Assembly (NCBI GenBank): GCA_035606355.1
Contig: DATNFO010000015.1
Location: 62,001-126,000 of the forward strand
Length of the DNA stretch: 64,000 nt
From: Sulfopaludibacter sp035606355
Lineage (GTDB): Bacteria; Acidobacteriota; Terriglobia; Bryobacterales; Bryobacteraceae
Direction: 5' to 3'
The notes beneath the pieces are model-generated. The model made no database searches. It was not told the DNA's origin and was given only the letters and a program-made list of their open reading frames with translations. The position numbers were made by a program, and so were the translations under genes. This document shows positions 26,114-34,198 of the stretch, in pieces (the first letter of the stretch is position 1; each line of letters opens with the position of its first letter).

Positions 26114-26982
26114 GGATCCATGTTCTCTGAGCAACAGGGTTTCTGAACGGGTTTGCGCACCATGATCTCGGTCCGCGTACCGTTCCTGTCGTAAAGCTGC
26201 ATCAGCCATCGCCCGTCGCGAGGGTGGATAGCGGGCGGCTTCGGCGGCGTGTAGCCGCGATCCATTACCGTTTTGTACACGGCCTGAATATCGAGCGTGC
26301 CGAGGCACACGTGATGCCAGACGCCGAGTTGCTCCGGTGTGGGCGGCCCCTCGTGCTGCACCATGTATTCGACCCAGTTGTCGCCATCGCTTGTCAGATA
26401 CGAAATCCAGTCGAAGCGGTCGTCGCGAGTGCCGCCCTGCCAAAGGAAGCGAAAGCCCAGAATGTCTTTGTAGAACTTGTCCTGATCCGCCGGGCTCTTG
26501 ACGTGTACGCCGACATGCAGGATGTGGTCGGAAATGCGGCGATCCGAAATCCCTTTGCCGCGGTGCTTCGACTGAAGCGAACCTTCGAGATACTGAACGA
26601 ACTCGATGCTGTGCCCCTCGGGATCCTTGACGATGAAGCTGTAATTGCCGTCCGGATCCTTCGTCACTCGCGCAGGTACGGCCACGGCATGCGCCGCGAG
26701 ATAATTGCGCAGTTTGCGGGCGTCCGTCGTCTCATACCCGATCTGGATCAGTTTGTCGTCCGACAGGTTTTCAAGCGTGGGAGAGACTTCGATATATTGA
26801 CACTCGTTCACCTTGAAAACGGACAGCTCAGCCGGGCCTGCAACCGCCCGTTTATGGCGGAACACCTCGTCGTACCCGAGAACGCCGGTATAGAACCTGC
26901 GCGCCTCGTCGAGGTTATCCGTCTTCACGACGAAATTGGCAACGTTGCCGATCGGCGGTCTCGCGGCGGAAACCCTCCTCAT
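26101..26982 (-). CDS. VOC-superfamily protein with two glyoxalase/dioxygenase-like domains
   Basis: A 293-residue protein with two vicinal-oxygen-chelate domains: the first from IGNVANFVVKTDNLDEARRFYTGVLGYDEVF to PEGHSIEFVQYLEG (about residues 10-130), the second from DHILHVGVHVKSPADQDKFYKDILGFRFLW to RTEIMVRKP (about 150-285). Possible metal ligands are His and Glu at the ends of these strands (HSIEF, HVGVHV, HHVC, TRTEIM). The enzymatic reaction cannot be deduced. The start is unclear: ATG 26982 gives MRRVSAARPP, and no signal peptide is left, whereas the family neighbours I know are exported, so the 5' end may be lost. It lies between two pseudogenes. Confidence 0.72.
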   Translation of the reverse strand: MRRVSAARPPIGNVANFVVKTDNLDEARRFYTGVLGYDEVFRHKRAVAGPAELSVFKVNECQYIEVSPTLENLSDDKLIQIGYETTDARKLRNYLAAHAVAVPARVTKDPDGNYSFIVKDPEGHSIEFVQYLEGSLQSKHRGKGISDRRISDHILHVGVHVKSPADQDKFYKDILGFRFLWQGGTRDDRFDWISYLTSDGDNWVEYMVQHEGPPTPEQLGVWHHVCLGTLDIQAVYKTVMDRGYTPPKPPAIHPRDGRWLMQLYDRNGTRTEIMVRKPVQKPCCSENMDPYIK

Positions 26983-27074
26983 ATAATTCAACTATCGTAT
27001 ATCGGGAATCGTCGCTGATCGCAACCGGCGACACCCGATATTCGAAACTCAAACGTTTTATAGTTGATTGCAGC

Positions 27075-27905
27075 ATAACCTTATTAAAGTCTGCTCTTCT
27101 TCTAATACCTGCATTGGTCATCGACCCCGCCGTGCGCGCGCAACCCGTCTTCCACGACAGTCAGGCGGCGCAGGTTTCGTTCGCCTCCTCCGAAATTGCC
27201 CGCGCCCTGGGACCGAAACGAGCCACGGCCGACCACGCCCTGAGCGACCTCAGTTCTTCCGCCAGTTCCCTCCGCTTCGCCATCGCCGCCGACGCCGCCG
27301 AATCGAAGGCGCTCGCCCAAACGCTGCACGTTGCCCCGCTGCGGACCACGACCCCGCAGTCGTACGCCATCCGCCGCACAGAACAGCGCGGCCGGGTCAC
27401 TATCGCGGTCCTGGCCGCCGACGCCAACGGCGCAATGTACGGCGGCCTGGATGTCGCCGAAGCCATCCGCCAGGGCACGATCGGCAAGACCGGCGATTCC
27501 GACCACACGCCGCATATCGCCCAGCGCGTAATCAAATTCAACATCCCGCTCGACCGCCGGACCCCCACGTATTCCGATAGCAGCGACTCGGCGCAATCCA
27601 ATATTCCCGAAATGTGGAGCATGGATTTCTGGCATGAATTGTTCGACGAGATGGCGCGTCAGCGCTTCAACACGATCTCTCTCTGGAATCTGCATCCTTT
27701 TCCTTCGATCGTCAAAGTGCCCGAATATCCCGACGTCGCTCTCAACGACGTGTGGGGCAATCGCGAACCCTTCGACCTGAAGTTCAACATGAACGCCAAG
27801 ACCATGTCTCTGCCTTTCCAACTCGGCCAGATTGCAGTCGTCGTCAATCACATGACGATCGACAACAAGATTCGCATCTGGCGGGATGTCATGCAGTACG
27901 GCGCA
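27075..27905 (+). pseudogene. Truncated glycoside hydrolase-like gene (N-terminal fragment)
   Basis: The frame reads LLKSALLLIPAL (signal-like) and then a coherent exported-protein text: SSEIARALG, NGAMYGGLDVAEAIRQG, RVIKFNIPLDRR, SMDFWHELFDEMARQRFNTISLWNLHPFPSIVKVPEYPDVAL. This looks like the N-terminal and first-barrel part of a GH20/GH67-like enzyme. No ATG or GTG precedes it; TTG 27114 is the first start-like codon. After VMQYGAK (about 27900) the homologous text stops and the sequence continues as a DsbA fragment in another frame. Both ends are damaged, so I treat it as a pseudogene. Family assignment is tentative. Confidence 0.65.
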
Positions 27906-28221
27906 AAGACCGCGGCACCGGTTTTGGGAGATGCGGGATGCGCTCATCACGCACGCGGACCATTTGGAAGCCGCCTCACTCACTGGCTACGCTCAGCAAT
28001 TCGGGCTGAAAATGGACAAGTTCCAATCTTGCATGTCGAGCGAGAAGTTCGTTCCCGAGATCCGGGCGGACATTGCGGAGGCGGCCGGCGTGCAGATGCT
28101 CGGCACACCGGCTTTTGTTCTGGGGAAGACCTCGTCCACGGCGTTTGAAGGAGTCAAGCTCATCGGCGCCCAACCTTACGAAGCGTTCGTAAGAGCTCTT
28201 AGTGAGCAAGAGACTAAGTGA
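27906..28221 (+). pseudogene. C-terminal fragment of a DsbA-like thioredoxin-fold protein
   Basis: From about 27918 the frame reads FWEMRDALITHADHLEAASLTGYAQQFGLKMDKFQSC, then VQMLGTPAFVLGKTSSTAFEG, ending in YEAFVRALSEQETK. The GTPAFVLG segment contains the cis-Pro loop of the DsbA-type thioredoxin fold. The N-terminal half with the CxxC active site is missing; the sequence is joined directly to a glycosidase fragment in a different frame. It therefore cannot act as an oxidoreductase and marks a deletion or recombination scar. Confidence 0.75.
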
Positions 28222-28230
28222 AAGCTCGCG

Positions 28231-28262
28231 GTGTGCAACGGTTCGGAACCGTCCCGTCACAC
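28231..28262. terminator. Nested hairpin after the DsbA fragment, possible terminator
   Basis: GTGTG (28231-28235) and CACAC (28258-28262) enclose ACGGTTC-G-GAACCGT. There is no T-run after it, so transcription termination is only a possibility; it may be the old terminator of the DsbA gene. Confidence 0.3.
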
Positions 28263-28356
28263 TTCCGCGTCCTGCTAATACAGTATTGGCGGCCGCTCCT
28301 CCAAATTCGACAATATAAGTAGCTTCGCGCCGAAATTATCGAATGAGGAGATACAA

Positions 28357-29307
28357 ATGAAGCTATTCATACCTCTGACTGCAGCGGCGACGGTGCTGCT
28401 CGGCACAGCATGGGCACAGCAGATTTATACCCGCACGGATGTCCGCGAGGCCGCCGATCGCATTGAGCGGCACGGTGACGAGTTCAAGAAATCTTTCAAG
28501 GACTCGCTCAAGAACGTCGACATGAGCGATGCTGAAAAGCGTGTCCGGGATTCCGTGGACGATCTGGAGTCCGCAACGGACCACATCAAAAAAGACTACA
28601 AAGACGGCCACTACCAGGATGCCCGCAGCGACCTGGATAGGGCCATGTTGCTGGCGTCGCCAATCAATCGATTCATGCTACGCAATTCCTTCAGCCCTGA
28701 AGCATCCCGTGCGTGGATGAATCTGAAAGGCGATCTAAACGTGATGGCCGTGGGTTTCGGCGTGCCGCCGCTTCCGGACCTGCTCCCGGCAAGCCTTTCC
28801 TCGGCTCCGGCCGCCGCAGCCCGTACGGTCGGCTCCGCCGATCGCCTATACCCCGGCACGTTGCCACAGGCGCGAATACAACGGGAAGTCCGCCATGAAT
28901 TAGTGCTGCTCCCGTACTATGGCGTATTCGATAACCTGGCATACAGTGTCGAAGGGAACACCGTCATACTCATGGGCCAAGTCACGCGCCCGACTTTGAA
29001 AAGTGACGCTGAAGCGGTGGTGAAGAACATCGAAGGCGTTGACCACGTCGTCAACAATATTCAAGTTCTGCCGCCTTCGCCCGCGGACGATCGCATCCGC
29101 ATGGCCACTTATCGCGCGGTCTACGGTCTGCCAGGCCTCGATCGATATGCGCTGGAGGCCGTTCCGCCGATCCACATCATCGTCAACAACGGCCGGGTTA
29201 CTCTGGACGGTGTGGTAAGTAACCAGACGGATAAGAACCTTGCCTATACGCAGGCGCTCTCTGTTCCCGGCGTCTTCTCGGTCACTAATAACTTACGTGT
29301 CGGCTAA
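28357..29307 (+). CDS. Exported protein with BON domains
   Basis: A 316-residue protein with signal peptide (MKLFIPLTAAATVLLGTAWA), a helical, charged region rich in Asp/Lys (about 25-110, RIERHGDEFKKSFKDSLKNVDM), a Pro/Ala linker, and two BON-type modules (about 170-235 and 240-315) with the typical GxVxx text: GNTVILMGQVTRPTLKSDAEAVVKNIEGV and NGRVTLDGVVSNQTDKNLA. BON domains bind phospholipid or other hydrophobic surfaces and occur in periplasmic stress proteins such as OsmY. GAGGAG lies 6 bases before the ATG. Its end overlaps the convergent dioxygenase gene by 15 bases. Confidence 0.85.
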   Translation: MKLFIPLTAAATVLLGTAWAQQIYTRTDVREAADRIERHGDEFKKSFKDSLKNVDMSDAEKRVRDSVDDLESATDHIKKDYKDGHYQDARSDLDRAMLLASPINRFMLRNSFSPEASRAWMNLKGDLNVMAVGFGVPPLPDLLPASLSSAPAAAARTVGSADRLYPGTLPQARIQREVRHELVLLPYYGVFDNLAYSVEGNTVILMGQVTRPTLKSDAEAVVKNIEGVDHVVNNIQVLPPSPADDRIRMATYRAVYGLPGLDRYALEAVPPIHIIVNNGRVTLDGVVSNQTDKNLAYTQALSVPGVFSVTNNLRVG

Positions 29308-30120
29308 ATAGGTATTGGATTCGGCACTCCGCCTGTTCTCGGAATCAACGCGGACGGTCAGCATCGAAATGGAGCCTCCATCGATGCCCTCGATGGGAAA
29401 GGTCACGCCATCGCCCTGCTGCCTCGCCCCGAGCACGTACAGGAGCGGCAGGTAGTGATCGGGCGTGGGAATCGAAAGTGTGGCGTCCTTCCCGAGTGTT
29501 TCATAATCGATCAGAGGCTTGGAGTCACCGGCCAGCATGATCGCTTTCGCCTCGTCTTCGAACCGGCGCGCCCATTCATATGGAGTGGGCATGTGCCGGC
29601 CCCAGGCGTACGCGTGAAGATTGTGAACCAGATTGCCGCTGCCGATGATAAGGACATCTTCGTCCCGCAACGGCGCGAGTCTTCTTCCGATCTCGAAATG
29701 AAACATCGCGGGCTGCGTTTCATCGATGCTCAGTTGAACCACGGGAACGTCCGCCTGGGGATATACGTGGCGGAGCACTGACCATGTTCCGTGATCCAGT
29801 CCCCAGGAGTTGTCCAACTGCACCGGCATCGGCGCCAATAGCTGCTGCACCCGGCGCGCAAGATCGGGATCTCCCGCTGCCGGATATTGCACCCGATACA
29901 GTTCCTGCGGAAACCCGCCGAAATCGTGGATGGTCCGTGGTGCGGTGCTGACTGTTACGCCGGTTCCGGGGACAAACCAGTGTGCCGAGATCGACAGAAT
30001 GGCGCGGGGCTTTCGGAGCCGCGTGCCGATCGTCCGCCATCCCTCGGTATAGCTGTTAGTCTGCACGGCGTTCATCGGGTTGCCGTGTCCAAAGAAGACT
30101 GCCGGAAGCACTTCCCGCAT
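29293..30120 (-). CDS. ygiD: DODA-type extradiol ring-cleavage dioxygenase (YgiD-like)
   Basis: A 275-residue protein of the LigB/DODA family. Metal ligands expected in the family can be seen: His12 in FFGHGNPM, His47 in SISAHWFV and His166 in GNLVHNL, with His222 in PDHYLPLLY and His110 in GLDHGTW in or near the active site. E. coli YgiD and plant DODA open the ring of DOPA with zinc or iron; other members act on other catechols. The sequence shows no signal peptide, so it is cytoplasmic. It stands alone on the minus strand between plus-strand genes, and its 3' end overlaps the BON gene. The symbol follows family resemblance, not proof of orthology. Confidence 0.85.
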   Translation of the reverse strand: MREVLPAVFFGHGNPMNAVQTNSYTEGWRTIGTRLRKPRAILSISAHWFVPGTGVTVSTAPRTIHDFGGFPQELYRVQYPAAGDPDLARRVQQLLAPMPVQLDNSWGLDHGTWSVLRHVYPQADVPVVQLSIDETQPAMFHFEIGRRLAPLRDEDVLIIGSGNLVHNLHAYAWGRHMPTPYEWARRFEDEAKAIMLAGDSKPLIDYETLGKDATLSIPTPDHYLPLLYVLGARQQGDGVTFPIEGIDGGSISMLTVRVDSENRRSAESNTYLADT

Positions 30121-30253
30121 ATGAGCTTTCTCCCTCCCGCGATCTTATCTATCATCCTCCCCGGTCCGCGCCCCTAGCTGCAATATGCGGCGTTCTTTGC
30201 GTCGGGCTCTCTGAGAACCGATCCAAGATGAAAGTTTGTTAATCTGGAGAGGG

Positions 30254-30592
30254 ATGGGCCTGAGGTCGACAACCCGAGCGGTTTGGTGCCTCCTGCTCAT
30301 ACTCTCCGTGTGCGCGCCGATTCGCGCAGCCGCGGCGCCGGCTGCGGAGCGGGATCGAGCCGCCGGCTTCGCGACCTTGCAGGTGCCGAACCGGCCGGTC
30401 TTCCTAACGAGCGACTGTCGGGTCTATGACCCCGCACGGCGGCTCCGTTCCGCGACCTCCGTCTTCACCCTCGTTCGGTTTGATAACCCCGCTGTCGATC
30501 CGGGACATCTCGCTCCTGCCATCGACGGCCGGACCGCGGCATTCCTGCGGATTCCGGCGTCAGCGGGTCAGCGCTCTCCTCCGATCTCCTGA
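30254..30592 (+). CDS. Small putative exported protein, unknown
   Basis: A 112-residue frame that begins MGLRSTTRAVWCLLLILSVCAPIRAAAAP, which looks like a signal peptide with a cleavage site, and is preceded by CTGGAGAGGG directly before the ATG. The mature part has no recognisable motif and is rich in Arg, Ala and Pro, as random frames in GC-rich DNA are. It ends 43 bases before the PDZ protein gene. It may be a genuine small gene or chance. Confidence 0.35.
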   Translation: MGLRSTTRAVWCLLLILSVCAPIRAAAAPAAERDRAAGFATLQVPNRPVFLTSDCRVYDPARRLRSATSVFTLVRFDNPAVDPGHLAPAIDGRTAAFLRIPASAGQRSPPIS

Positions 30593-30635
30593 CTGCTCAC
30601 TCTACACAAACCGATTAGCAAGGAGATCCAATCGA

Positions 30636-31835
30636 ATGAAGGATTCGGTCGATCGAAAGTATGTGATCGTCTTAGGTGCGGTCGCGCTCCTGATTTTGGT
30701 GGGCGGCGCATTTCTCCGGCCCAAAAAAGCCGCGCCACAGCCTCCCTCGCCTTCGGAGAACGCAAACCTCCAATCCCGGATACAGCGGGATTATCTGGCG
30801 GAAACGGCCTCGTACTTAGCGCAGCGCGCGCAGCTTGTCGCGCAACACGTTCTGTACGATGCAGACCACGGATCGAGTGCTGTCGTCTGGGAAAAACCGG
30901 GCCAGGTTCTTACTACGCCTGGTTCGACGCCGGCCCTCTTCGATCCTCCGCTATTGTTGCGTACGCGGGAAAGTGGAACGGCTACACCGGCGCACGCGGC
31001 TGAACAGAATTCCACCGGCTGGCTCATCGTGGTTGCAAGGACGGCAAGCGGCAGCGTTCTGTGGACACCCGCAATCTATGGCGGCACTCGACAATCTACG
31101 TGCGCGAACGCCGGCTACAACGAGTTGCTGTTGAATGTGCCTCTGGATGGGTCGTTGTCAGGGGCCGGCGCGTTCGATCTCGACGGAATTCTGCGCGGCA
31201 TTGTTGCCCCGTGCAATGGCACGTTTCATTTGATCTCAGTGGCGAGCGTTGCACGGCTTCTGCAAGCCTTCAACACTCCGGAGAGGCAGATCAGGGCGGC
31301 GTACGGTTTCCTGCCCAGTGAACTGGATGGCGCGGCCAAGCGCCTGTTCGCGACCGAAAGCGGCCTTTTCGTTACCGAAGTGGCTCAAGACGGCGCTGCG
31401 CAACAGGCAGGGCTGAAAGCAGGAGATGTGATCTTGAGCATTGGGCAACGGCCAGTTGCACAGGTTGCGGAGCTGGCGAATGCTCTGGCTTCCCCTGCCG
31501 AGGTAGGTCGCGATTTGGAAGTCCTAAGGAACTCCAGGCGCCTTTCGGTCACGTTTCCATCCGCGAACGATGCGGCGTACGCCGGAAGTGCTGATTCCAC
31601 GCTCGGCATTCGCATACTCTCGCCATCACCCACGGGCGAGACGATCGTGGTCGAGCCCGGAACTCCGGCATACCGTTCCGGTTTGCGGACCGGCGATCGT
31701 GTGATCCAAGTGGGCGAGACCCGGAGCCGCACGCTTGCTACCCTCCGTGGAGCTTTCACCCGATCCGGCGAGCGTCCCGTCCTGGTGAGGTATCTACGGG
31801 GCGCCTCCGAGAGGGCCGCGCTGGTGGAGCCATGA
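30636..31835 (+). CDS. HtrA-like protein with degenerate protease domain and two PDZ domains
   Basis: A 399-residue protein. One N-terminal membrane segment (residues 9-25) anchors it facing the periplasm. Residues about 50-210 have the strand pattern of a trypsin-like HtrA domain, but the GNSGGP serine loop is replaced by DGSLSGAGAFDLDG and no His in a TNxHV context is present. Two PDZ domains follow (about 225-310, with GLFVTEVAQDGAAQQAGLKAGDVILSIG, and 325-395, with GTPAYRSGLRTGDRVIQVG). It is probably a non-catalytic scaffold or sensor. The ATG at 30636 is preceded by AGGAG; the frame to 30426 is an overlap artefact. The stop overlaps the antiporter start by ATGA. Confidence 0.8.
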   Translation: MKDSVDRKYVIVLGAVALLILVGGAFLRPKKAAPQPPSPSENANLQSRIQRDYLAETASYLAQRAQLVAQHVLYDADHGSSAVVWEKPGQVLTTPGSTPALFDPPLLLRTRESGTATPAHAAEQNSTGWLIVVARTASGSVLWTPAIYGGTRQSTCANAGYNELLLNVPLDGSLSGAGAFDLDGILRGIVAPCNGTFHLISVASVARLLQAFNTPERQIRAAYGFLPSELDGAAKRLFATESGLFVTEVAQDGAAQQAGLKAGDVILSIGQRPVAQVAELANALASPAEVGRDLEVLRNSRRLSVTFPSANDAAYAGSADSTLGIRILSPSPTGETIVVEPGTPAYRSGLRTGDRVIQVGETRSRTLATLRGAFTRSGERPVLVRYLRGASERAALVEP

Positions 31836-33016
31836 ACCCTCTCGCTTCCCTCGGAATCATTCTCGTCCTCGCGCTGCTTGCGGGACACCTCGCCAAATTC
31901 GTACATGTTCCGCAGGTTACCGGATACATCCTGGCCGGCGTGGCGGTGGGGCCGTCGTTTCTTGGGTGGATCAGTCATGAGAATCTGGCGAGTCTGGAAG
32001 TTTTCAGCGAGGTCGCGTTAGGCCTGATTCTTTTTTCGATAGGTTCGGTCTTCGAAGTTTCGAGATTTCGGGAAATCGGCCGGCGCGCGGTATTGATCAC
32101 GATCACGGAGTCGATGCTCGCCGGTGTCATTGTCTCGGTCGGAATGCGGTTTGCAGGCCAACCATGGACCGTTTCGATGCTTCTGGGAGCGATCGCTATT
32201 GAGACCGCCGCTGCGTCCACGCTGATGGTGATGCGGGAATGCAACTCCGCCGGCCCATTTACGGAGATGTTGACTGGAGTCATTGCGCTCAACAACATCT
32301 GCTGCTTGGTCTGCTTTAGCCTTGCCGCTACCGCGATCGATCTGTCGCTCAGGTCTAACGCAAATACCGGGTTAAGTTACACACTGCAGGAATCGATATT
32401 TCCGCTTGCGTGGCAGTTGATCGGATCGGCCGCCCTCGGGTACTTAATCGGGGTAGTTTTTAGCGCCTGGGCATCGCGGGTCAATGACCCGGGCGAGACG
32501 CTGATTCTGATGGCGGGCGCTGTCCTTGTCTGCGTGGGTTTTGCAGAGTGGCTCGACTTGTCACCCCTCATTGCAAGCCTGGCGGTGGGAGCGACGATGG
32601 CCAATCTGTCCTTAAGAAGCCGCCGCCTTTTCGACGCTTTGTCGCGAACCGACCCGCCGCTGTACGCCATCTTCTTCGTCATCGCCGGCGCGGACCTAAA
32701 TGTGGCGTTACTGCCGAGCTTGGGGATCTTTGGAGCGATATATATACTTGGCCGTGCGGCTGGCAAATTTGCCGGGACGCGATATGCGGCGCGGCTCGGC
32801 GGAATGAAATCCGGCATTCAACGTTTGCTGGGACTCGCGATGCTCTCTCAAGCGGGTCTGGCGATCGGACTTGTGCTCGTCACCGAGGATCGTTTCCCGC
32901 AAATTGGCCCGACAATCAGCACCATCGTACTCGCCTCCGTGGCCATATTTGAACTCGTTGGGCCACTCGGGGCACGCTTCGCTCTCCAAAAAAGCGGCGA
33001 AGTCAGGGAGCAGTAA
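31832..33016 (+). CDS. Kef-type cation/proton antiporter (CPA2 family), membrane domain only
   Basis: A 394-residue membrane protein with about twelve hydrophobic helices. The opening (LALLAGHLAKFVHVPQVTGYILAGVAVGPSFLGW) is the classical first-helix signature of CPA2 exchangers, and conserved acidic residues lie within later helices (for example ETAAASTLMVMRE). The C-terminal TrkA-N nucleotide-binding domain of KefB/KefC is absent. Such proteins exchange Na+ or K+ for protons. Translation is probably coupled to the PDZ protein, since the ATG lies in its stop region (ATGA); the pair may form a unit in which the PDZ protein regulates the antiporter. A palindromic repeat follows the stop codon. 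Confidence 0.85.
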   Translation: MNPLASLGIILVLALLAGHLAKFVHVPQVTGYILAGVAVGPSFLGWISHENLASLEVFSEVALGLILFSIGSVFEVSRFREIGRRAVLITITESMLAGVIVSVGMRFAGQPWTVSMLLGAIAIETAAASTLMVMRECNSAGPFTEMLTGVIALNNICCLVCFSLAATAIDLSLRSNANTGLSYTLQESIFPLAWQLIGSAALGYLIGVVFSAWASRVNDPGETLILMAGAVLVCVGFAEWLDLSPLIASLAVGATMANLSLRSRRLFDALSRTDPPLYAIFFVIAGADLNVALLPSLGIFGAIYILGRAAGKFAGTRYAARLGGMKSGIQRLLGLAMLSQAGLAIGLVLVTEDRFPQIGPTISTIVLASVAIFELVGPLGARFALQKSGEVREQ

Positions 33017-33019
33017 GTA

Positions 33020-33059
33020 GGTACCGGTCTCCAGACCGGTACCAGGCGCGCGAAGCGCG
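33020..33059. repeat. REP-like palindromic repeat, family 1
   Basis: A perfect palindrome GGTACCGGTCT-CC-AGACCGGTACC (33020-33043) is followed by a CGCGC-GAA-GCGCG hairpin (33047-33059). The same two-part design, with the signature CGGTCTCCnGACCGG then a CGAAG-loop hairpin, recurs at 40645-40684 and 40822-40861. It sits just after the antiporter stop and may stabilise or end the transcript. Confidence 0.7.
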
Positions 33060-33145
33060 ACCGAAATACAAACTCGGAAGTGACACTGGCGCGGCTCCGC
33101 ACCGCATAATATGATGAATCAGCCAAGCCGAAAGTCCTCAACGCT

Positions 33146-34108
33146 ATGAAATGGTATTGCGCTGTCCTGGTCCTTGCCCTTCCAGTGCTCGCGCAACTAC
33201 AACCAGGTTTTCGAGTGGATGTAACTCTGCTGCGCGTGCCGTGCGTTGTCACCGATGCAAATGGAGCTCCCGTGCCGGGCCTACGCCGCGAGGATTTCGT
33301 CGTCCGCGAAGATGGTGTTCCGCACGAAGTGAAGTACCTGTGGCAGGAATCCGATCTTCCGCTCACAGTTGTCCTGCTCGCGGACGTCAGTGGCAGCGAA
33401 TATCAATTTATCGAACAACACCGGCAAACCGTGCTGCAGTTCTTGTCACAGGTTCTTTCTCCGGGCGACCGCGCAGCCCTTGTGTCGGTGGAGAGGCAGC
33501 AAAGGCTTGTTACTGACCTGACTAACTCCATGGAAACACTCCGCACGGGGGTTGAAGTCCTCGGCCAGGAATCGGCCGCGATACTTGGCGATCCGTGTGC
33601 AGGCAAACGGGAGCGTCTTCTTCTCTTCACCACGATTTTCAAGCCCTGTGGCGGCACGGCGCTTTGGAACGGCGTATATTTTGCGGCAAAGTTCAAACTG
33701 CGGCCCTCATCGGGGCGTAAGGCGATTCTGCTTCTAACGGACGGCTGGGACACGGGCAGCGATCACGGCTTGGTAGATGCCATCGAGAGCGCTCAGAGTG
33801 CAGACGCCATGGTCTATTCGATTCGCTATACCGATCGAAACTTGAATGCGGCGTTCCCGAACGAGCTGAGAAAGGCAAAACGCAACCTCGAGCGGATCGC
33901 CTGGGAGACCGGCGGGCTGGCCTTCGAAGGCGAGGCGGAGAAGGTGCCCGGCATATTCAAGAGCATTGAGACTGCCCTTCGCAATGAGTACGTCATCGGC
34001 TACCCGGTGACGCCGGCAAGCCACGAACACCGCTATCACAAACTTACGGTGACGGTTACCCGGCCAGGTCTAACTGTCAGGGCGCGGAACGGCTATTACG
34101 CGCAGTGA
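33146..34108 (+). CDS. VWA domain protein of the acidobacterial VWFA-related type
   Basis: A 320-residue exported protein (signal peptide MKWYCAVLVLALPVLAQ). The opening FRVDVTLLRVPCVVTDANGAPVPGLRREDFVVREDG followed by a von Willebrand A domain (about residues 75-280) with the MIDAS motif DVSGS and KAILLLTDGWDTGS is the known 'VWFA-related Acidobacterial domain' pattern. The C-terminal strand region (HRYHKLTVTVTRPGLTVRARNGYYA) completes it. Such proteins bind partners through a metal ion; their function is unknown. It stands alone after the antiporter gene, with 129 bases between. Confidence 0.87.
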   Translation: MKWYCAVLVLALPVLAQLQPGFRVDVTLLRVPCVVTDANGAPVPGLRREDFVVREDGVPHEVKYLWQESDLPLTVVLLADVSGSEYQFIEQHRQTVLQFLSQVLSPGDRAALVSVERQQRLVTDLTNSMETLRTGVEVLGQESAAILGDPCAGKRERLLLFTTIFKPCGGTALWNGVYFAAKFKLRPSSGRKAILLLTDGWDTGSDHGLVDAIESAQSADAMVYSIRYTDRNLNAAFPNELRKAKRNLERIAWETGGLAFEGEAEKVPGIFKSIETALRNEYVIGYPVTPASHEHRYHKLTVTVTRPGLTVRARNGYYAQ

Positions 34109-34198
34109 CACCGGTCTACGGCCTTCCGCGGCCGCCACGGTTTGCGCTCCTCGAGACCTTCGCTCCACGCCGACTTCCTGACATAATTGACATACCCC

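Noticed and set aside
26915..27121. A 68-codon minus-strand frame across the start region of the VOC gene.
   Set aside because: It has no motif and overlaps a supported gene in another frame.
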